A DNA stretch of 64,000 nucleotides, taken from an archaeon (GTDB lineage: Archaea > Nanobdellota > Nanobdellia > Woesearchaeales > GW2011-AR9). Positions 26,000 through 35,028 of this stretch are shown in pieces (the stretch's first letter is position 1; every line of letters starts with the position of its first letter). Location: assembly GCA_018697095.1 (NCBI GenBank), contig JABHSG010000001.1, forward strand, positions 98,169-162,168. Reading direction: 5' to 3'. The notes under the pieces were generated by a model. The model worked only from the letters and a program-made list of their open reading frames with translations, was not told the origin of the DNA and made no database searches. The translations under genes and the position numbers were made by a program.

Positions 26000-26776
26000 T
26001 TATTTCGACCGGTGCCAGTGGTAAATTTGCGTATCTTTTTGCTGCAAAAACCCTAATTTTTCATAAAACCGTACAGCTCCAGTATTTTCAGAACTAACAA
26101 CTACTTCGCACTCAGCATACTTGCCACTTTTCTTCAAATCATTAAGTGCATAATTAACAAGCCCTTTGCCAACGCCCCTTCCACGAACCCCAGAATCCAC
26201 TGCTAAAAGAGACAAATCTACAAAATTTTCCTCACTCCCCTCACTTCCCTCTCCATTTTTTACTTTAAAAGTTACAAATCCAACAATTTTTCCAAGAGCA
26301 TTTTTTGCTATGTAAATTGCATCAGCCATTTGGCCTGAAAAAGAATTATCAATCCATTGATCATAAAGCTCAAGAACTTTTTGTGAATCAATTTTAGAAT
26401 CTTTTGCAAATCTGCTAACACTACTCAAATCACTTGCAATTAACTTGAGTTCTCTCATTTTTTCTTCTAACAAAGAATCAATTTTTGCATAAGAAAAATT
26501 TTCCATAACACCTCTTCCTAAAGGAGCATTAAATTTATCAAACCTTAAATCAAGAATTCTGTGTGTATCAATATAAGAAAACCCTAATCTTCCTAAAACA
26601 CTAACATCAAGTTTACCTTTTCCAAGGATATGCCTATGTAATAAAAAATCGTATTCACCACTATCTCTTTCATAAACAACACTCTCTTCAAAATCTAAAG
26701 AAACATCGCCTACAACCCCACCACACTTAAATCCAAAAAAATTAGAATCCCATTCTCGAAGTTCAATCAATCCCAT
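26000..26776 (-). CDS. GNAT acetyltransferase, WecD-like
   Basis: A 258-residue protein. The N-terminal part begins LREWDSNFFGFKCG, resembling the WDSxFFG start of WecD-like enzymes. A GNAT domain follows, with LLAVDSGVRGRGVGKGLVN (acetyl-CoA binding, about 194-212) and NTGAVRFYEKLGF near the end. It lies next to rmlB and wecE on the same strand, so acetylation of dTDP-Fuc4N to dTDP-Fuc4NAc is the natural reading, but the substrate is inferred from context. A PseH-like role in nonulosonate synthesis is an alternative. It follows the GT2 gene by 18 nt. Confidence 0.7.
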   Translation of the reverse strand: MGLIELREWDSNFFGFKCGGVVGDVSLDFEESVVYERDSGEYDFLLHRHILGKGKLDVSVLGRLGFSYIDTHRILDLRFDKFNAPLGRGVMENFSYAKIDSLLEEKMRELKLIASDLSSVSRFAKDSKIDSQKVLELYDQWIDNSFSGQMADAIYIAKNALGKIVGFVTFKVKNGEGSEGSEENFVDLSLLAVDSGVRGRGVGKGLVNYALNDLKKSGKYAECEVVVSSENTGAVRFYEKLGFLQQKDTQIYHWHRSK

Positions 26777-26794
26777 ATTAAAAAACCAATAGTC

Positions 26795-27763
26795 TTACTT
26801 TTTACTTCCTTTAATTCCACCAATAACTTTTGCTATCCGATACTGTGGCCTACGAGTCTCAATTAAGAACATTCTTCCTAAATATTCTCCAAAAATTCCT
26901 TGTGTAAACAAGATAATCCCCGATAAGAATGAAACTGCCAAAATTGTCGTCGTAAAACCTGGAACTGTGATTTTCCCAGACAAATAAAGTACCAAATAAA
27001 GTACCCCTATTAAAAAACTCATTGAAGATAACAAAATTCCTAAAACACTAGCAATTCTAAGTGGAACAGTACTATAATTAAACAGCATATCAAGAGCGAA
27101 TTGTACCAATTTCCAAAAAGTGTATGTACTTTCACCATCGTCTTCTCCATGAGATATAACAACGTGTTCTATATCACTTGGTCCTACAACTTGTGAAAAC
27201 ATAATATCTAAAATTACTCGCGGATTATCAAAGTTCGATATATGTTCAATTACTGACTTATCAAAAGCCCTAAAAGAAGTAATACTCTCTTTATTTCCAG
27301 TAATATCACAAAGAACTCTATTGAAAATCCAAGACCCTAAATTTTGTAAACCACCATGACGTTTATGGTCATACTTTCCATAAACTAATCTTCGTCCACC
27401 TTCAACCGCGGCAACTAATTTAGGGATGTCTTTTGGTGAATGTTGCAAATCAACATCCATTGTGATTAATATCTCACCGCATGCCTCACGAAGTCCACAA
27501 AGAGTAGCATTATGTTGTCCAAAATTTCGAGCCAATTTTACGATTCTAAAATGTTCATCAACTTCTGCAACCTCTTGCATTTTTTTCCAACTATCATCTC
27601 GGCTTCCATCATCAACTAAAATAATTTCATAGTTACTTCCTTTACCTACGCCATCTTTACTAACAAAATCATCAAAAAAAGAAGATAACTCCTTACTTAA
27701 ACGATCTAAATACCTTGAACCATTATATACTGGGATCACAACAGAATACTTACAATTTACCAT
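26795..27763 (-). CDS. Polyprenyl-phosphate glycosyltransferase (GT2, GtrB/ArnC-like)
   Basis: About 322 residues. A GT2 domain has YSVVIPVYNGSRYLDRL, ILVDDGSRDDSW and ITMDVDLQHSPKDIPKL (acidic metal-binding motif). Two C-terminal membrane helices (about 230-300) are typical of enzymes that transfer sugar from NDP onto polyprenyl phosphate. It would make the lipid-linked donor used by the GT-C enzymes in this region. I prefer the ATG at 27763 to a TTG at 27775. It heads the segment ending with the WecD-like gene. Confidence 0.87.
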   Translation of the reverse strand: MVNCKYSVVIPVYNGSRYLDRLSKELSSFFDDFVSKDGVGKGSNYEIILVDDGSRDDSWKKMQEVAEVDEHFRIVKLARNFGQHNATLCGLREACGEILITMDVDLQHSPKDIPKLVAAVEGGRRLVYGKYDHKRHGGLQNLGSWIFNRVLCDITGNKESITSFRAFDKSVIEHISNFDNPRVILDIMFSQVVGPSDIEHVVISHGEDDGESTYTFWKLVQFALDMLFNYSTVPLRIASVLGILLSSMSFLIGVLYLVLYLSGKITVPGFTTTILAVSFLSGIILFTQGIFGEYLGRMFLIETRRPQYRIAKVIGGIKGSKK

Positions 27764-27795
27764 AGATTTTACCAACTATTAAGCCAATTTTGCTT

Positions 27796-27817
27796 CATAA
27801 GCTATTTAAAGCTTATG
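27796..27817. promoter_or_regulatory. Palindromic TATA region between divergent glycosyltransferase genes
   Basis: CATAAGCT-ATTTAA-AGCTTATG is an 8-bp inverted repeat enclosing a symmetrical TATA-like core. It lies between genes starting at 27763 (minus) and 27867 (plus) and could serve both directions. Confidence 0.4.
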
Positions 27818-27866
27818 AATTGCAAAAGACAAAATAAAACAAAAACATTACAATCAAAAATCAAAA

Positions 27867-29660
27867 ATGGAAAAAAATCATCCAAAAAAAAAATCAAGAT
27901 TATCCCAAATCACTTGGATTTTCATAATCATCCTAACACTTAGTTTTGCTCTCAAAGTAGGTTTTGGTCTTGATAACGCAATTTATGATGACGAATCAAA
28001 TTACGCTTTCGCTGCAGCTAATGCTTACAGTATCGGATTTTCTCCAAGTCACTATTCTGGAATTTTAGCGCAATGGTTCTATTCACCATTAGTCAAAATT
28101 TTTGGAGTACATGTTTTTCTCCTAAGGTTAATCCCTTTACTCTTCAGCACAGGTTCAATCATCCTAACATATCTACTTGCAAGAAAAATTTACAATGAAA
28201 AAACAGCACTTTTTGCTTCTTTAATTATGATTACTTCTTTTTGGCATAATCTAGCTTCAATTCAAATTGATGTTGAAGGAAGTATTCTAACTTTTTTTTA
28301 TCTAACTGCAATTTGGGCATACCTCAACCTCCACAATAAGTTAAGTAAAGAAGAAGAAAATCCACTAAATACAAATAAACCTCTAACATTATTTGGGATT
28401 AACTTATCCTTAAAATCACTTTTCGCGCCTACTTTTCCAAAATTAAAAGAAATTCTCACAGCAAAGCACCTTCTACTAGCACTCGCTCTTACTATAATTC
28501 CCCAAGTAAAAAATAATGGAATATTCATTTTTCCAATCCTCCTCCTAACCTCAATTTATTTCACAAAAAGTCTTAGTAAATCTATCAAAGAACTGACCAT
28601 TCCATTCACTTTAGCAATCCTTGGGCAATTCCTAATCACAGGATTCAGTTACATATTAGACCCAGATTATGTTGGGCTCCTATTACATCATGGAGGTTCA
28701 CGTGTAGCTCCTGGAATCAGCATTCTTGCAATCATGATGATTTTATTCTGGGCAACTCCATATCTTCTAACCTTCCTAGGCCTAGCCACACTAAACAAAA
28801 AAATAAGACAACAAAAAGAATCAGCCTTATTCATCATCTGGGCTATGCTAATTTTAATTTTCGTAATCTTCTTTGTCAGTAGAGGCGATTATTCAAGATA
28901 CGCTATGAATATCATTCCAGCAATCGCAATTCTTGGAGGTGCATACCTTGCAAATTTCAAATGGAAAAAAATTCATGCTATTTTCCTGGCAATCACAACA
29001 ATCACTTACCTTCTCTTCACATTCGTAATTAACACATTACCAAAAGAAATGACTCCAAGAGTTATGGAAGAATATGTTCAAAACATCCTAAGTGGAAATT
29101 TTTTCTTTCTCTTTTCATACACTAGTCCTTCTGGTCCAATCTTTGGGATTACCATGGCTAGTTTCATAATCACTTTAGTACTAACAATTCTTCTCTTAAT
29201 CTATCTCTACACTGCTCATAAAAAAAGTACAATTCAAACTTTCAAATACGTTCTTTTAACTATCATAGCAATCAATTTAGCTTTCAATATTTTTCTAATT
29301 AGTGAATTATTAGTAAGCCCAACAAACCCAAATATCTCAGATACACTCCATGAAATGCAAGAATATGTAGAGTCAAACAATCTTCTCGCACCATTTGCTT
29401 CAAACAACGCAGGGACCCTTTTCATGCTTGATAATCAAAATGAAATTTCCGATAATGTCATTGAAATTCCAGACTTTGAATTAGATGCTAGTCCACAAGA
29501 GTTCAAAGAAATAATTAACCAGAATGGTGCTACAGCAATCATTCTAAATTGGCCACCTCTCCCTAGCTATTCACCACTTTGGGAATCCATAGAAGATTGT
29601 CAAAAATTAAAAACATTCAAATCAAGAAACTACGAAACTGGCTACATCTATTCTTGTTAA
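27867..29660 (+). CDS. GT-C glycosyltransferase (PMT/ArnT-like)
   Basis: A 597-residue polytopic membrane protein with about 12 hydrophobic segments. The first external loop carries an acidic IYDDESNYAFAAA segment (about 37-49), the catalytic Asp/Glu region of ArnT/PMT-like transferases. The C-terminal extracytoplasmic domain (about 500-597) is short. It probably uses a polyprenyl-phosphate sugar, such as the one made by the divergently transcribed GT2. It is similar in layout, not in detail, to the GT-C proteins at 20392 and 45568. Confidence 0.82.
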   Translation: MEKNHPKKKSRLSQITWIFIIILTLSFALKVGFGLDNAIYDDESNYAFAAANAYSIGFSPSHYSGILAQWFYSPLVKIFGVHVFLLRLIPLLFSTGSIILTYLLARKIYNEKTALFASLIMITSFWHNLASIQIDVEGSILTFFYLTAIWAYLNLHNKLSKEEENPLNTNKPLTLFGINLSLKSLFAPTFPKLKEILTAKHLLLALALTIIPQVKNNGIFIFPILLLTSIYFTKSLSKSIKELTIPFTLAILGQFLITGFSYILDPDYVGLLLHHGGSRVAPGISILAIMMILFWATPYLLTFLGLATLNKKIRQQKESALFIIWAMLILIFVIFFVSRGDYSRYAMNIIPAIAILGGAYLANFKWKKIHAIFLAITTITYLLFTFVINTLPKEMTPRVMEEYVQNILSGNFFFLFSYTSPSGPIFGITMASFIITLVLTILLLIYLYTAHKKSTIQTFKYVLLTIIAINLAFNIFLISELLVSPTNPNISDTLHEMQEYVESNNLLAPFASNNAGTLFMLDNQNEISDNVIEIPDFELDASPQEFKEIINQNGATAIILNWPPLPSYSPLWESIEDCQKLKTFKSRNYETGYIYSC

Positions 29661-29697
29661 ATTAAAACTATCTTTACAAAATACAAAAAGTCTAACT

Positions 29698-30780
29698 TTA
29701 ACAATCACTTTCTGATAATATCTTAATTAATGTAGCTCTAATTTCTTCTTTAGAAAGTAAAACTCCCTTATTCATATCATAATCAGGCCTAGAAATCTGC
29801 CTTGGATTAAATACAGAATTATCCTCTTGATAAGGAAGCATTCTAGCTGGCCTAATAACTGCCATATCTTTTAGGTGCATCAGATAGTTTTTCTCTTCTT
29901 CAGTCACAAGTTGTTCATCAAGTTTCTCACCAGGCCGAACACCAATCATCTTAATTCTCATTGACTTTGGGTCATGTCCAAACTTTGAAGCAAACATTTC
30001 AATCATTACTTCAGCAAGATCAATTATCTTAATTTTCTTCATATCAAGTACAAATATATCTCCACCACGAGACAACACAGCGCAACGAAGTACCAAATGT
30101 ACTGCTTGATGAATTGACATAAAAAAACGTTCCATATCTGGGTCAGTCACAGTCACAGGACCACCAGCTTCAATTTGTCTCATGAAAATCGGAATTACTG
30201 AACCAACAGAATTCAAAACATTACCAAACCTAACACAACTAAACTTTGTACGAACTCCTTCGCCAATATCAGCAGTCATTACAATCTTTTCAGAAAGTAG
30301 CTTTGTTGCACCCATTGTATTAATTGGGTTCACAGCCTTATCTGTACTAATTGCAACCAATTTTCCTACTTTTTCCTCTCGGCACACAGTCACTAAATTT
30401 TGAGTACCTACAACATTTGTTGATACAGCCTCAAAAGGATTATACTCACAAAGTGGAACATGTTTTAATGCTGCTGCATGAAACACATAATCGCAACCAC
30501 GAACAGCAAGACGTAACCTTTCTTTGTCACGAATATCACCAACTAAAATTCTAATTGCAAAACTTTTTACTTCTTGTTGTAAATTAAATAATCCAGATTC
30601 ATTGTGATCAAAAACTCTTATTCTCTTTGGATGATATTTTGCAAGCTGTTTTACTATTTCAGTTCCAATAGAACCACAACCCCCAGTTACTAGAATATCC
30701 TTTCCCTTAAAGGTCTTAACTAAGACATCAGAACTAACCTTGGCATTCTTTTTCCCAAACATTGATTGTACAACACTCAT
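29698..30780 (-). CDS. UDP-N-acetylglucosamine 4,6-dehydratase family (PglF/LegB/CapD-like)
   Basis: A 360-residue soluble SDR. NAD binding is seen in ILVTGGCGSIGTE, and the family signature in STDKAVNP followed by MGATK, where Met and Lys replace the usual SDR Tyr-Lys context as in FlaA1/PglF/PseB. GGPVTVTDPDMERFFMSI and GDIFVLDM match the PglF/CapD/LegB branch more than PseB. It lacks the membrane domain of full-length PglF. It would form a 4-keto-6-deoxy-HexNAc for the aminotransferase encoded immediately upstream, opening a bacillosamine/legionaminic-type route. Confidence 0.88.
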   Translation of the reverse strand: MSVVQSMFGKKNAKVSSDVLVKTFKGKDILVTGGCGSIGTEIVKQLAKYHPKRIRVFDHNESGLFNLQQEVKSFAIRILVGDIRDKERLRLAVRGCDYVFHAAALKHVPLCEYNPFEAVSTNVVGTQNLVTVCREEKVGKLVAISTDKAVNPINTMGATKLLSEKIVMTADIGEGVRTKFSCVRFGNVLNSVGSVIPIFMRQIEAGGPVTVTDPDMERFFMSIHQAVHLVLRCAVLSRGGDIFVLDMKKIKIIDLAEVMIEMFASKFGHDPKSMRIKMIGVRPGEKLDEQLVTEEEKNYLMHLKDMAVIRPARMLPYQEDNSVFNPRQISRPDYDMNKGVLLSKEEIRATLIKILSESDC

Positions 30781-30793
30781 AATAAACTCCTAA

Positions 30794-31957
30794 TTATAAC
30801 CTTACTGGCAATAGCTCAGCAAGCGCAGCCTTTACAGCCTGAACAACTTGATCTACTTCATCAACTTGCATTTGTGGATAAAATGGAATAACAACAGTTT
30901 CAAAACTAAGTTTTTCAGCTACAGGAAAATCTCCTAAACTATATCCAAAATCTCTTTGAAAATAAGGTTGCATATGAATGCAAGGGAAAAAATACGCCTT
31001 TGCAGCAACTCCACGTGAATGTAAAAATGATAAAAATTGATCCCTAATTTGCGCAGGAACACGAATAGGATATACAAACCAAGATAATTCATTCCTATTC
31101 ATAGCACTTGGAAGTACCAAACCATGAGTTCCAGATAACAAATGACCATAAAGTGCAGCAAGTGTCTGCCTAGAAGAAACAGTACTATCTATTCTAGAAA
31201 ATTGTGTAACACCTAAAGACGCACTCATCTCATCTAAGCGATAGTTATACCCAAGTTTGTCATGTGTAAGCCACTGCATATTATTTGACCGACCTTGATT
31301 AGTCAAACTCCTACATAAATCTGCAATTTGTTTGTTATCAGTTAGAATCATCCCACCTTCCCCAGTTGTCATTTGTTTATTAGGATAAAATGCAAAAACA
31401 CTAACATCTCCAAAAGTTCCAAGATTTTTCCCAGAATGTTTTGCCAAAATAGATTCACAAGCATCTTCAATAACGTATAAATTGCGTTCCCGTGCAATTT
31501 CCATCAAACGAGTCATATCACAACTTTGTCCAAAAATGTGAGGCACAACAATAGCGCGAGTTCGTTCAGTGATCGCAGCTTCAATTAAGTTTACATCTAA
31601 ATTAAATGTCTCTTCTTTAACATCTACAAACACAGGTTTTGCTCCTTCATAAAGTGCGCAATTTGATGATGCTACAAATGAAAATGGTGAAGTAATAACT
31701 TCATCTCCTTTGCCAATTCCTAAGGCTTTGATGCACAAATGTAATCCAGAAGTCCCAGAATTTACTCCAATAGCATATTTTGCACCAATTTTAGCTGCGA
31801 AATTATTTTCAAATTCAGTTATTTTCGGGCCCAAACTTAGCCATCCTGATTTTAGAACTGCTACAACTCCATCAATGTCTTCTTGAGTAATCATTGGCTT
31901 TGCCAAATTCACTTTACGTACAATTTTATTAGATCCATCAACTACTTCATTTGCCAC
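30794..31957 (-). CDS. DegT/DnrJ/EryC1 sugar aminotransferase (PglE/LegC-like)
   Basis: A 387-residue PLP enzyme. SGTSGLHL binds the PLP phosphate, VIEDACESI contains the PLP-contacting Asp, and FAFYPNKQMTTGEGG contains the Schiff-base lysine. It is followed after 13 nt by the 4,6-dehydratase gene, so 4-amination of the 4-keto product is the likely step. The start is GTG; CTTAAAAGG about 25 nt upstream places it in a leaderless transcript. It is a different subfamily from WecE. Confidence 0.85.
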   Translation of the reverse strand: MANEVVDGSNKIVRKVNLAKPMITQEDIDGVVAVLKSGWLSLGPKITEFENNFAAKIGAKYAIGVNSGTSGLHLCIKALGIGKGDEVITSPFSFVASSNCALYEGAKPVFVDVKEETFNLDVNLIEAAITERTRAIVVPHIFGQSCDMTRLMEIARERNLYVIEDACESILAKHSGKNLGTFGDVSVFAFYPNKQMTTGEGGMILTDNKQIADLCRSLTNQGRSNNMQWLTHDKLGYNYRLDEMSASLGVTQFSRIDSTVSSRQTLAALYGHLLSGTHGLVLPSAMNRNELSWFVYPIRVPAQIRDQFLSFLHSRGVAAKAYFFPCIHMQPYFQRDFGYSLGDFPVAEKLSFETVVIPFYPQMQVDEVDQVVQAVKAALAELLPVRL

Positions 31958-31977
31958 AAAAGCTTTTCAAAAAAACT

Positions 31978-31986
31978 CCTTTTAAG
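31978..31986 (-). promoter_or_regulatory. TATA box of the aminotransferase-dehydratase operon
   Basis: CTTAAAAGG on the minus strand lies 25 nt before the GTG at 31957 and is preceded by GCATAAAG. This supports the GTG as the start. Confidence 0.5.
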
Positions 31987-32086
31987 CTTTATGCAAACAT
32001 AGTAGTGAATAGAATTGACACAACTCGGGGACAAAAATAGTAAAAACAAATCAAAAAGATAAAAGAAAAAATAAATAAAATAAAAC

Positions 32087-33199
32087 TTAATCTGAACTTA
32101 GTAGGTTTGTCATTGCTGCAGTATAGCTTTGCTCACCAAATTTTTGATTATGCTCATCTAAAACACCCGCTACATATCTAAATCTATCACCATTAACTTT
32201 TGTTAAACTATGAGGTGGAATAACCTCACTCCTATCAAGAACAGAACTAAAAGCTACTGCCAAATTTGCTACATCCCCATTATTTCCTAAATCAACAGAT
32301 CTTGCATAAGCTTCTGAACGGTGTAAATCAAGTACAACTCCACCCCAAGCATTAGCAAATTCAGCGCCATACCTATCAGCTGCAACATCATAAGCTGCAA
32401 TCGCTTCTGGGATCAAATTAGGATCATTTTCATTTTCGGCTCTCCAAGAAAACATTTCTCCACGAGCACGAGCAGCAAGAGCAGTCACCCTATTTTTACC
32501 ACTAGCTTCTGCCAATCTTTCTCTTAAATCATTACTTGCTTCAAATCTACCAACATAATCTTCTCCAGTAAAAGTTCCTGCTTTAATCCCATCAAGTAGT
32601 GCTCCAGTTAAAACCATTGCAGTTCTAAAATAAGCTCCATCAAAACGAGCATCTCCTGATTGGCTTGATTCAAATCTTCCAAGTACTGCAAGTGCAGAAT
32701 CATACATTCCTACTGCTCCTTCATGGTCTTTATTAGCATTCAAAAGTAAACCATTTTCAGTTAAAACTCGTGCATAACCAACTGTATCTTGAGTATGAAC
32801 TGCTTCACCTAAAAGTGCTAAACGTGTAGCATATCCTTCATTTCCAGAAAGTCTTGATACATCCATGGATTGTGAGATACCAGTTAAAACTGCATCTTCT
32901 AAAACAGCGCCTCCATTTTCTGAAAAAGCACCCTTTACATGATTAATAGCTACTTCATCTAAACCAGTAGAATAATTATCCCAAGTGCCCATTAGTGCTA
33001 CAACACTTACTCCACTTCTTTGTGGAGCTGATGAGATAAATCCATCTCCTTCATGAACTGCGCTCAGATAACCTGATTGCATAGATTCTAAATGATCTCT
33101 TCTAGAATCCCCTGAATGTTTTCCAAGATCTCCCCTCATAGAAAAAGTATCATCAATAAGTTCAAACATTCTCTCAACAACTAAATCTAATTCTGCCAT
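32087..33199 (-). CDS. Helical-repeat (TPR-like) protein of unknown function
   Basis: A 370-residue soluble protein that I do not recognise. It appears almost entirely helical, with repeated motifs resembling tetratricopeptide helices (for example LLNANKDHEGAVGMYDSALAVL around 150-172 and IPEAIAAYDVAADRYGAEFANAW around 255-280). It has no signal peptide and no membrane segment. It is less lysine-rich than its neighbours. GGAGATAT about 9 nt before the ATG is a good ribosome binding site. It sits between the aminotransferase and BKACE genes, and a scaffold role is only a guess. Confidence 0.65.
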   Translation of the reverse strand: MAELDLVVERMFELIDDTFSMRGDLGKHSGDSRRDHLESMQSGYLSAVHEGDGFISSAPQRSGVSVVALMGTWDNYSTGLDEVAINHVKGAFSENGGAVLEDAVLTGISQSMDVSRLSGNEGYATRLALLGEAVHTQDTVGYARVLTENGLLLNANKDHEGAVGMYDSALAVLGRFESSQSGDARFDGAYFRTAMVLTGALLDGIKAGTFTGEDYVGRFEASNDLRERLAEASGKNRVTALAARARGEMFSWRAENENDPNLIPEAIAAYDVAADRYGAEFANAWGGVVLDLHRSEAYARSVDLGNNGDVANLAVAFSSVLDRSEVIPPHSLTKVNGDRFRYVAGVLDEHNQKFGEQSYTAAMTNLLSSD

Positions 33200-33311
33200 T
33201 TTAATATCTCCATATTTTAATTAAACCAACCCAATCCAAAAAGAACATCCAAAACATCTACTTATAAGTCTTATGAACAAACAAAAAACAACTTAAATCT
33301 CACTAACTTTC

Positions 33312-34190
33312 CTAAATTTCTTCAGGTGAACGTAATCCAAGCCACTCCCGTACCTCTCGCGGCGTTGCAATCTCTCTACCATACTCTTTAGCCAAATTCA
33401 CAACCCGTTCAACCATTTGCGTATTAGTTGCCAGAACTTTTCGAGTAGGGGTATCTAAAAAAATATTATCTTCAAGTCCAACCCGAACTCCTCCGCCCCA
33501 AACAATACCTAAACTATTCATTTGTAATTGATAATTACCAATACCTGCAAGGGACCAATGAGTGTCCTTAGGAAGTTCACGAAGCATTAATCCTACATTA
33601 ATCAAATCAGCCTGAGCGCAAGCAATGTTTCCAAGTAACAAATTCACATAATAAGGAGGTTTAAGAAGTCCTTTAGAAATTAAATAATGCCAATAGTTAA
33701 TCATCCCAATATCAAAAACTTCTAATTCAGGTTTGATTCCGTTATCAAGCATACATTTTGCAAGTGACTTTACCATATCAGGACTATTCACACTTGCAGT
33801 TCTATTGAAATTCAAACTACTAAGAGTCAAAGAAGCCATATCTGGTTTTGAATCACCTGTTAATCGTAAAACTCCACTACGCTTTTCAAAGGTATTTTCG
33901 CCTCTACCACTTGTAGTAAGACAAATTATAATTTCTTTATTCACCGCGCGAATACGTTTAACAATATCAGCAAATATTTCTGGATCAGTTGTTGGAGTAC
34001 CATCAGGGTTACGTGCATGAATATGAGCCATAGAAGCACCCAATTCAGCTGCTTTCAAAACATCTGCAGCAATCTCCCCAGGTGAGATTGGAACATGAGG
34101 GGTCATTTCTTTAGTTGGAATCATCCCATTAGGTGTGAAGTTAATTATCAACTTCTTCGTACTTGGAATTGCGTTAATTTCTCTTGCCAT
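33312..34190 (-). CDS. Beta-keto acid cleavage enzyme (BKACE, DUF849)
   Basis: A 292-residue TIM-barrel enzyme. The zinc site HIH (H56, H58 in MAHIHARNPDG), the TTSGRG motif and the late VRVGLEDN stretch that supplies the Glu ligand are all present. The family condenses a beta-keto acid with acetyl-CoA and cleaves it to acetoacetate and a new acyl-CoA. The family's best-known member acts in lysine fermentation. Here it lies in the middle of sugar genes, divergent from a PglD-like acyltransferase gene, so supplying an unusual acyl-CoA is conceivable but unproven. Confidence 0.88.
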   Translation of the reverse strand: MAREINAIPSTKKLIINFTPNGMIPTKEMTPHVPISPGEIAADVLKAAELGASMAHIHARNPDGTPTTDPEIFADIVKRIRAVNKEIIICLTTSGRGENTFEKRSGVLRLTGDSKPDMASLTLSSLNFNRTASVNSPDMVKSLAKCMLDNGIKPELEVFDIGMINYWHYLISKGLLKPPYYVNLLLGNIACAQADLINVGLMLRELPKDTHWSLAGIGNYQLQMNSLGIVWGGGVRVGLEDNIFLDTPTRKVLATNTQMVERVVNLAKEYGREIATPREVREWLGLRSPEEI

Positions 34191-34302
34191 AACTTTGCCT
34201 CAAATCACTATTGGTTTTTCTCTAATACTAATGCAAAAGCAAAAAACCACCTTATAAACTTTGCGAAGCATAAGAAAGTCAAAATGAAGCTTCTTCCATT
34301 AT

Positions 34303-34312
34303 CTTTATAACC
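34303..34312 (+). promoter_or_regulatory. TATA box of the PglD/NeuD-like gene
   Basis: CTTTATAACC lies about 30 nt before the ATG at 34338. Confidence 0.45.
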
Positions 34313-34337
34313 CCTTCAAAAAGGTTCGTTACTCAAC

Positions 34338-35024
34338 ATGCAAGACATAATCATAATCGGAGCTGGCGGACAAGCCAAAAACACTTCTTTAGTAATAGAA
34401 CAGTGCATAAACAAACAGACAAATAAACCAAAATTTAACATCCTTGGAATTGTTGATGATGATACAAGTAAAACCAATCAAATCCTTAGAAACTATAAAG
34501 TCCTAGGCACAATTGATCAAATCTTAAAATCTCACAACAACGTTGGTTTTGTTTTTGCAATCGGAAGCTCAAAAGCAGTAGAATTCATCGTAAAAAAGAT
34601 CAAAACATACCAATCAAACAACCAAAACAAAAAATTTTCATTTCCAAACATCATTCACCCAACTGCCCAGATCACAGAAAAAGAAGTAACAATGGGCAAA
34701 GGAAACATTATTTTCCCAAACTGCATTTTTTTCTCAGAAATAACTATGGGCAACTTCAATTTCTTCAACCGCTCTTGTTCAATTAGTCATGAAACTACTA
34801 TTGGAGATTACAATTTCATTCATGCAGGCATCCACCTTTCTGGCCAAATCACAATCAAAAATAAAGTGTGGATAGGTGTAGGTTCAACTGTAATTCAATG
34901 CCTTACCTTAAACAACAATTGCACAATTGGTGCTGGTGCAGTAGTTATCAAAGATGTAGAAGAAAACGCAATCATGGTAGGAAACCCAGCTAAACTTCTA
35001 AGATACAAAACAAATAACAAATAA
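34338..35024 (+). CDS. PglD/NeuD-like sugar O/N-acyltransferase
   Basis: A 228-residue protein with the two-part layout of PglD/NeuD. The N-terminal Rossmann-like domain starts IIIIGAGGQAKNT. A left-handed beta-helix follows, with hexapeptide repeats from about residue 105. SISHETTIGDYNFIHAG holds the likely catalytic histidine. In this family the enzyme acetylates 4-amino sugars (PglD) or O-acetylates sialic acids (NeuD). It starts the plus-strand run that includes neuB and the CMP-transferase, and its stop is 4 nt before the transporter start. Confidence 0.87.
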   Translation: MQDIIIIGAGGQAKNTSLVIEQCINKQTNKPKFNILGIVDDDTSKTNQILRNYKVLGTIDQILKSHNNVGFVFAIGSSKAVEFIVKKIKTYQSNNQNKKFSFPNIIHPTAQITEKEVTMGKGNIIFPNCIFFSEITMGNFNFFNRSCSISHETTIGDYNFIHAGIHLSGQITIKNKVWIGVGSTVIQCLTLNNNCTIGAGAVVIKDVEENAIMVGNPAKLLRYKTNNK

Positions 35025-35028
35025 CAAA

